From Anaerolineales bacterium (lineage in GTDB: Bacteria; Chloroflexota; Anaerolineae; Anaerolineales; Villigracilaceae), in NCBI GenBank assembly GCA_025056175.1, contig JANWWK010000053.1, positions 1-64,000 on the forward strand: a DNA stretch of 64,000 nt, written 5' to 3'. The position numbers and the translations under genes were made by a program. Position 1 is the first letter of the stretch. Every line of letters begins with the position of its first letter. A model generated the notes under the pieces. It saw only the letters and a list, made by a program, of their open reading frames with translations, was not told where the DNA came from and did not search any database. Of the stretch, positions 59,744-64,000 are shown one piece after another.

Positions 59744-60642
59744 AGCGGGCGTCCTTTGACTTCATCGTAAATACGCCCAACGTACTCGCCCAAAATCCCC
59801 AGCGAAATCAACTGCACACCGCCCAGAAAGAGAACCGAAATCAGGGTGGTAGTTTGCCCCTCAAAGAAGTGCGACCCGGCCAGGCGTAAAACCGCCACGA
59901 TGGGAATGGCAAGAATGGCAAGCCCCGCAGAGATGAAGCCGAAATAAGTGGCAACCTGTAAGGGAAAATACGAAAAACCGGTGATGGCGTTAAGCGCCAG
60001 TTTGAGCATCTTTCGGAAAGGATACTTGGTCACTCCGGCGTGGCGCGCGGCGCGCTTATATTCCACGCCGATTTGCTTGAAGCCAATCCAGGAGGACATG
60101 CCGCGCAAAAAGCGATGTTTCTCTCGCATCGAGTTCATTACATCCACCACTTTACGGTCAATCAGCCGAAAATCACCCGTATCGAGCGGAATTTTGACAT
60201 CGGTAATGCGGTAAATCAGCCGATAGAACATCGAAGCAGTCAACAATTTAAACCAGGTTTCGCCTTCCCGCTCGGCGCGAACGGCATAAACGACCTCGTA
60301 GCCCTCTCTCCACTTCTTTATCAGTTCCAGAATCGTTTCGGGTGGGTCCTGTAAATCAGCGTCTATGATGACCACCGCCTGCCCACGGGAATAATCTAAC
60401 CCGGCGGTGACGGCAATCTGATGACCGAAATTACGGGCAAAAATGACCGGGCGTACCCGCTCGTCCTGCGCTGCCAGCGCACGAATGCGCTCGGTCGAGC
60501 CATCCGTGGAACCGTCGTCCACCAGAATCAGTTCCCACGGTTCGCCCGTGGAATTCATCACTTCACTCACCCGGCGGTAGAGTTCGGGGATGTTCTCGTA
60601 TTCGTTGAAGATGGGGGCAATGATAGAGTAGGTAATCGGCAT
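59710..60642 (-). CDS. GT2 glycosyltransferase, GtrB/DPM1-like with two membrane helices
   Basis: A 310-residue enzyme that probably moves a sugar from a nucleotide sugar to polyprenyl phosphate. GT-A motifs: [40 protein letters not shown], and the metal-binding [31 protein letters not shown] and [20 protein letters not shown] are typical of the GtrB/ArnC/DPM1 group, and two C-terminal helices ([40 protein letters not shown]) complete it. ATG 60642 follows AGGAAG. It lies 25 nt downstream of threonine synthase and is likely co-transcribed. Confidence 0.92.
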   Translation of the reverse strand: MPITYSIIAPIFNEYENIPELYRRVSEVMNSTGEPWELILVDDGSTDGSTERIRALAAQDERVRPVIFARNFGHQIAVTAGLDYSRGQAVVIIDADLQDPPETILELIKKWREGYEVVYAVRAEREGETWFKLLTASMFYRLIYRITDVKIPLDTGDFRLIDRKVVDVMNSMREKHRFLRGMSSWIGFKQIGVEYKRAARHAGVTKYPFRKMLKLALNAITGFSYFPLQVATYFGFISAGLAILAIPIVAVLRLAGSHFFEGQTTTLISVLFLGGVQLISLGILGEYVGRIYDEVKGRPLYVVREAPKDV

Positions 60643-60667
60643 AGAAGGGCTTCCTATCTGCGGAGAA

Positions 60668-61948
60668 TCACAATGCCTTTTCAACGGCCTTCAGGGTCGG
60701 TTCGATAACCGGCGCGGGGGTCACGGCTTGCATGGCGGCGCGGACATCCTTTAGTCCACTGCCAGTATTCAACACCAGCACTGGGGTATCGGCTTCCAGC
60801 CAGCCGGTGGATTTTGCAGCCATCAGGCCGGCCAGCGCCGTCGCCCCGGCAGGTTCGGCAAAAATGCCAAAACGTCCCAGCAAAGCAATGGCCTGGAGAA
60901 TGGCAGAATCGGGAACGGTGAGATACGTCCCGCCGGTTTCACGGGCAGCGCGCACCGCCCGCACGCCATCACGTGGCAAATCTACGGAAATGGAATCGGC
61001 CAGCGTCGAAGCGCGCACCGGCACAATCGTCTCCCCCCCGGCATGAAAAGCGTGCGCAATGGCTGCCGAACCTTCGGCCTGCACCCCAACCAGGCGCGGC
61101 GTGTGTTCCAACCAGCCCAGAGCGCGCAAATCTTTGAACCCTTTGTGCAACCCGGAAATAATGTTGCCATCTCCTACCGAGACGAAGATAGTCAGACGCG
61201 GGTGATGGAGCGGAGCAGTGACTTCGGCAGACTTACGACCAAAGCCCACGTTGGCATACTTGCGGAGGCCCTCCCAAATTTCGTAAGCGGCTGTCTTTTT
61301 GCCTTCGGCAGTGAACGGATTGTAGCCGGTATTCCGGCAATACCACCCAAAGGCTTGTGCGGCCTTCACTGATAAATCAAAGGCATCATCATACGTGCCA
61401 TCCACAAGCAGGACTTTGGCGCCAAATACCAGCAACTGCGCCACTTTGGCCGGTGGTGCGTTTTTGGGTGCGAAGATGACCGTCTTCTGCCCAACCGCTG
61501 CTGCCATGCCCGCCAGCGCCGCGCCGGCGTTTCCGGTGGAAGCAGTGACCACCACTTCTGCTTTCATCTCGATGGCACGGGCCACCACAACCGCCGAAGC
61601 ACGGTCTTTGAAGGAAGCCGTCGGGTTGCGGCTTTCGTCTTTAACCCATAACTGCTTGAGACCGAGTTCGGCGGCCAGGCGGGGTAGCGCCAGAATGGGC
61701 GTGCCGCCTGCCAGGTTCAAGGGGGTGCCTTCTGCTCCCGGCGGCAGGGAGACCGGCAGCAGCGGCAGGTATCTCCACAGAGAAGAGTCATCCCGACACA
61801 AGACATCATCCGGCTGATATTTCTTTTTGATGGCTTCGTAGTCGAGGATGACATCCAGGTTGCCGCCGCAGGAACAGGTATAAGTCACCTGGCCGGGCAG
61901 GTATTCCGTGCGACATAGCGAACAGCGATAACCGAGAAAGGGGGACAT
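60668..61948 (-). CDS. thrC: Threonine synthase
   Basis: PLP fold type II enzyme of 426 residues converting O-phosphohomoserine to threonine. The N-terminus has a zinc-ribbon-like segment ([20 protein letters not shown] then CGG), as in archaeal/plant-type threonine synthases. Core motifs: [35 protein letters not shown] with the PLP lysine, [38 protein letters not shown], and [10 protein letters not shown] at the C-terminus. ATG 61948 is chosen because it begins the zinc ribbon and has a TATAAT box 7 nt upstream; 21 further codons upstream would span the promoter. Confidence 0.92.
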   Translation of the reverse strand: MSPFLGYRCSLCRTEYLPGQVTYTCSCGGNLDVILDYEAIKKKYQPDDVLCRDDSSLWRYLPLLPVSLPPGAEGTPLNLAGGTPILALPRLAAELGLKQLWVKDESRNPTASFKDRASAVVVARAIEMKAEVVVTASTGNAGAALAGMAAAVGQKTVIFAPKNAPPAKVAQLLVFGAKVLLVDGTYDDAFDLSVKAAQAFGWYCRNTGYNPFTAEGKKTAAYEIWEGLRKYANVGFGRKSAEVTAPLHHPRLTIFVSVGDGNIISGLHKGFKDLRALGWLEHTPRLVGVQAEGSAAIAHAFHAGGETIVPVRASTLADSISVDLPRDGVRAVRAARETGGTYLTVPDSAILQAIALLGRFGIFAEPAGATALAGLMAAKSTGWLEADTPVLVLNTGSGLKDVRAAMQAVTPAPVIEPTLKAVEKAL

Positions 61949-61955
61949 AGGGGAT

Positions 61956-61961
61956 ATTATA
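61956..61961 (-). promoter_or_regulatory. TATAAT -10 box directly before thrC (leaderless-type)
   Basis: On the minus strand a perfect TATAAT ends 7 nt before ATG 61948, and there is no room for a ribosome site. Confidence 0.5.
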
Positions 61962-62047
61962 CTCAACTCACTGCGCGTTTCTCTTGCTCCTGGCTGCAAT
62001 TTCTCATACACTTGTATCGTGGATACACAACCGTAAAGGAGACCAAT

Positions 62048-62992
62048 ATGTCACTCTCGCAAGTTCTGGAAGTTGCCCTGGGGCTGGCGCTCACCTATTA
62101 TTTGATGAGCATGGTTGTTTCGTGGATGTGTCAGTTCGTGATGACCACCTTCGAGACGCGCGGACGGACTCTGGAAAGTGTTCTCCGGCGCATTGTGGGC
62201 GGCAAAGCGTTGGGACAACTGTTGAGTATGCCGCAGATTCGCTCGCTGGCTCCTGTGCGGTATCAGGATTGGCGCAGTCTGTTCTCCCGGAATGTGCAGT
62301 TGGTGGAAAAGCGGGTGGAACGCATTCCGGTCTCGAACCTGCTGGATGCGTTCTTCGACCTGGCAAAGCTCGATATTGCCGCCAACAGCGAGGAACTTGT
62401 GGAACTCATCAACAAATTGCCCCCCTCCGAAGGGAAGACGGAACTGTTGCGGCTGGTGAACAGCGGTGTGAGCAGTGTGCTGGAACTGCGCGCCAAGATG
62501 GCGTTGTGGTTCGAGGGCCTGATGCAACAGGCTTCGGAGATGTTTGCGGCGATGGCAAAGCGCTATGTCGTGTTCTTTTCGCTCGCACTGACGCTGCTCT
62601 TGGGAGTAGATAGCATTGACCTCTTCCGCCAACTGTGGGCGACGCCCGATATGCGCGCGATTGCTTCGGTCAAAGCACAGGCGTACATTGCACAATACGG
62701 CTACGACGCCGACACCGAACCCCTGTTGGCCGACCTGGAGCAATTGACCATTCACATCGGCTGGAGTTCGGTGCTGAAGAATGCGCCTTCGCTGGAAAGG
62801 CCCGACGCGTTTGTACGTTTTTGGTTCTTGAAACTGCTCGGCCTGTTGATGACAACCATAGCGGTCGCCCAGGGCGCGCCGTTCTGGTATGATTTGCTCC
62901 GCAAGATGACCAGCGTCAAATCGCCTGGCTCGAACCCATCACGGAGCGAAGAGACAGCCTCTTCTGAAGCGGCCACGCGCGCATACGGATGA
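62048..62992 (+). CDS. Hypothetical membrane protein
   Basis: A 314-residue protein with an N-terminal helix (LEVALGLALTYYLMSMVVSW), a central charged region (about 35-175; ANSEELVELINKLPPSEGKT), a middle helix (YVVFFSLALTLLLGVDSIDL) and a C-terminal helix ending in GAPFWYDLLRKMTSVKSPGS. The C-terminal FWYDLL...R(S/T) pattern recalls an unnamed bacterial membrane family; no enzymatic motif is visible. GGAG lies before ATG 62048. It is divergent from threonine synthase and convergent with the next gene. Confidence 0.72.
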   Translation: MSLSQVLEVALGLALTYYLMSMVVSWMCQFVMTTFETRGRTLESVLRRIVGGKALGQLLSMPQIRSLAPVRYQDWRSLFSRNVQLVEKRVERIPVSNLLDAFFDLAKLDIAANSEELVELINKLPPSEGKTELLRLVNSGVSSVLELRAKMALWFEGLMQQASEMFAAMAKRYVVFFSLALTLLLGVDSIDLFRQLWATPDMRAIASVKAQAYIAQYGYDADTEPLLADLEQLTIHIGWSSVLKNAPSLERPDAFVRFWFLKLLGLLMTTIAVAQGAPFWYDLLRKMTSVKSPGSNPSRSEETASSEAATRAYG

Positions 62993-62996
62993 AATG

Positions 62997-63028
62997 GGGA
63001 CGCGCGAGAGGTTTTCTCTCGCGCGCCC
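62997..63028. terminator. Strong hairpin between convergent genes
   Basis: CGCGCGAGAG and CTCTCGCGCG pair over 10 bp around GTTTT, extended by GGG/CCC across one bulged A. There is no T-run; it probably blocks or stabilises both convergent transcripts. Confidence 0.55.
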
Positions 63029-63033
63029 GATTG

Positions 63034-64000
63034 CTATCTGCCTTCCAGCACTTTCAACTCACGGTAGGTGAGAGTCCACACGCTCGATTGGTAGATGTAG
63101 AACCAGCCGCTCACCAGGAAAATGGGAGCGAACGCGATGGTAAAGAAAATGGGAGCGGCAGTGATGGCGGCAAAAATCCACGGCCAATAATCGGGCGCAG
63201 AGAAGAGCGCGGCAGCGCCGGCTGTCAACAACGCCGGGAAGAGCGCCGTCAGGAAACCTGCCACTGCTGTCAGTATCGAAACCGCCAGGAGTGGCCAAAT
63301 CAGGATGAAGAAGGCCAGCGCCCAGGCGATGCTCACGCCAATCATCACCAGCCACATCAGCCCCACGTTCTTCCACTGCCGTTTGGCTAACTCAAACGCG
63401 CTGCGGAGCGAATCCAGGGTGCTTTGCTGCTCCAGCACGATGAAACGCCAGGCCAGATACCCCAGCACACGCAGCAGAGCCAGTATCACCACCAGCACAA
63501 TGACCGTGACAAACACCAGGCCAATTCCGCCAATCAGGGCAGTGACCAGGCTGGCGCGCACGCCGCTCAACGCCGCCGAGAAAATCCACCAAATCACCAG
63601 CAAGATGACCAGCACCAGCAGAAGCGCAGGCAGGTTGACCACAACATCCACCAGGAACACCCGCCAGGCAGTGCGCGACCAGCCATAGCGCCACCCTTGC
63701 CAGAAGCCTACTTTCGTCTCGCTCTGTTCGTACTCATCGACCATGCGGATAACGGCAGTTTCGGCCACATACCGCAAAACGGTCAGCGCCAGACCGAAGA
63801 GAGAAAAGACAATCAACGCAAAGACAATCGCCGCCAGCCCCATCTGGAACTCAACCGGATACTGTGCCTGCAATTGACGCAGGGCCTCACCCGCCAGCCG
63901 CAGCAATTCATCAAAGACCTGACGCGGAGTAGCGCCCTGAAGCTTCTCCAGGCCGCTCCAGGTTTGGAAATGCGCGCCTTCTTCCCGGCCCGAATAGCCG
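63034..64000 (-). CDS. Hypothetical multi-helix membrane protein (5' end beyond window)
   Basis: The frame is open to the right edge, so the start is missing; at least 321 residues are encoded. About six to seven long hydrophobic segments are present (for example AAIVFALIVFSLFGLALTVL, LPALLLVLVILLVIWWIFSA, FVTVIVLVVILALLRVLGYL). Between them are VRMVDEYEQSETKVGFWQGW-like soluble turns and the motif RFIVLEQQSTLDSLRSAFEL. The repeated pattern of paired helices with an ExxS(x)WxG(W) turn resembles glycerophosphodiester-type or DUF membrane domains found in many bacteria, but I cannot assign a function. A TTG at 63906 is not a credible start because the frame continues upstream. Confidence 0.7.
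   Translation of the reverse strand, partial: GYSGREEGAHFQTWSGLEKLQGATPRQVFDELLRLAGEALRQLQAQYPVEFQMGLAAIVFALIVFSLFGLALTVLRYVAETAVIRMVDEYEQSETKVGFWQGWRYGWSRTAWRVFLVDVVVNLPALLLVLVILLVIWWIFSAALSGVRASLVTALIGGIGLVFVTVIVLVVILALLRVLGYLAWRFIVLEQQSTLDSLRSAFELAKRQWKNVGLMWLVMIGVSIAWALAFFILIWPLLAVSILTAVAGFLTALFPALLTAGAAALFSAPDYWPWIFAAITAAPIFFTIAFAPIFLVSGWFYIYQSSVWTLTYRELKVLEGR

Overview
The window is about 64 kb of bacterial chromosome with moderately high GC. Gene content points to a monoderm of the Chloroflexota, most likely class Anaerolineae. The reasons are a fused glycyl-tRNA synthetase alpha-beta chain, two transmembrane Ser/Thr kinases with Pro/Thr-rich linkers, a short monoderm-type YidC, an L,D-transpeptidase, a T-box leader, and several genes whose -10 box lies only 6-10 nt before the start codon. 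The phylum call is inference; there is no rRNA gene here to confirm it.

Layout. 1-0.9 kb: tail of a transposase and a Cys-rich secreted protein remnant. 0.96-5.4 kb: MacAB/LolCDE-like ABC operon (two FtsX permeases, ATPase, lipoprotein adaptor). 5.5-13 kb: receptor-type kinase, priA, a membrane protein, a broken M23-like gene and a phosphoribosyltransferase. 13.3-18.4 kb: sugar module (ROK kinase; GH31 alpha-xylosidase and xylulokinase). 18.5-22.7 kb: a secreted two-repeat protein, a second receptor kinase, pyrD. 22.7-25 kb: Fur-family operon with a Zn/Mn-type ABC permease and ATPase and a tiny CxxC membrane protein. 25-29.8 kb: HD-GYP and GGDEF pair for c-di-GMP turnover. 29.8-37.6 kb: threonine aldolase, GlyRS fusion, phosphofructokinase, ThrRS under a T-box, tRNA-Val. 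37.7-42.2 kb: rRNA methyltransferase, GH1 beta-glycosidase, alpha-oxoamine synthase, TsaC/Sua5. 42.2-49.3 kb: lipoprotein, mutS2, and the rpmH-rnpA-yidD-yidC-jag cluster with an inserted PQQ-propeller lipoprotein gene. 49.4-52.6 kb: peroxiredoxin-like protein, ABC permease, ABC ATPase and a thioredoxin-like lipoprotein. 52.6-56.5 kb: L,D-transpeptidase, CysH, VOC protein, class V aminotransferase. 56.6-58.9 kb: an AT-richer type II restriction-modification pair. 59-64 kb: methyltransferase, GT2 glycosyltransferase, threonine synthase, two membrane proteins.

The main discovery is at 52073-52561. A thioredoxin-fold lipoprotein has an in-frame TGA exactly where the first Cys of the CxxC redox motif belongs (U-G-A-C). 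A perfect hairpin with a G-containing apical loop follows about 27 nt later, as expected of a bacterial SECIS element. Conventional calling cuts the gene into two pieces; it is probably a selenoprotein, encoded with a peroxiredoxin-like protein and an ABC transporter. Also notable are a 35-bp near-perfect palindrome holding two divergent -10 boxes (41078-41112), a dispersed repeat inserted in frame in the alpha-xylosidase, a Fur-type operator over the fur promoter, and a possible tRNA-Val/T-box/thrS transcription unit.
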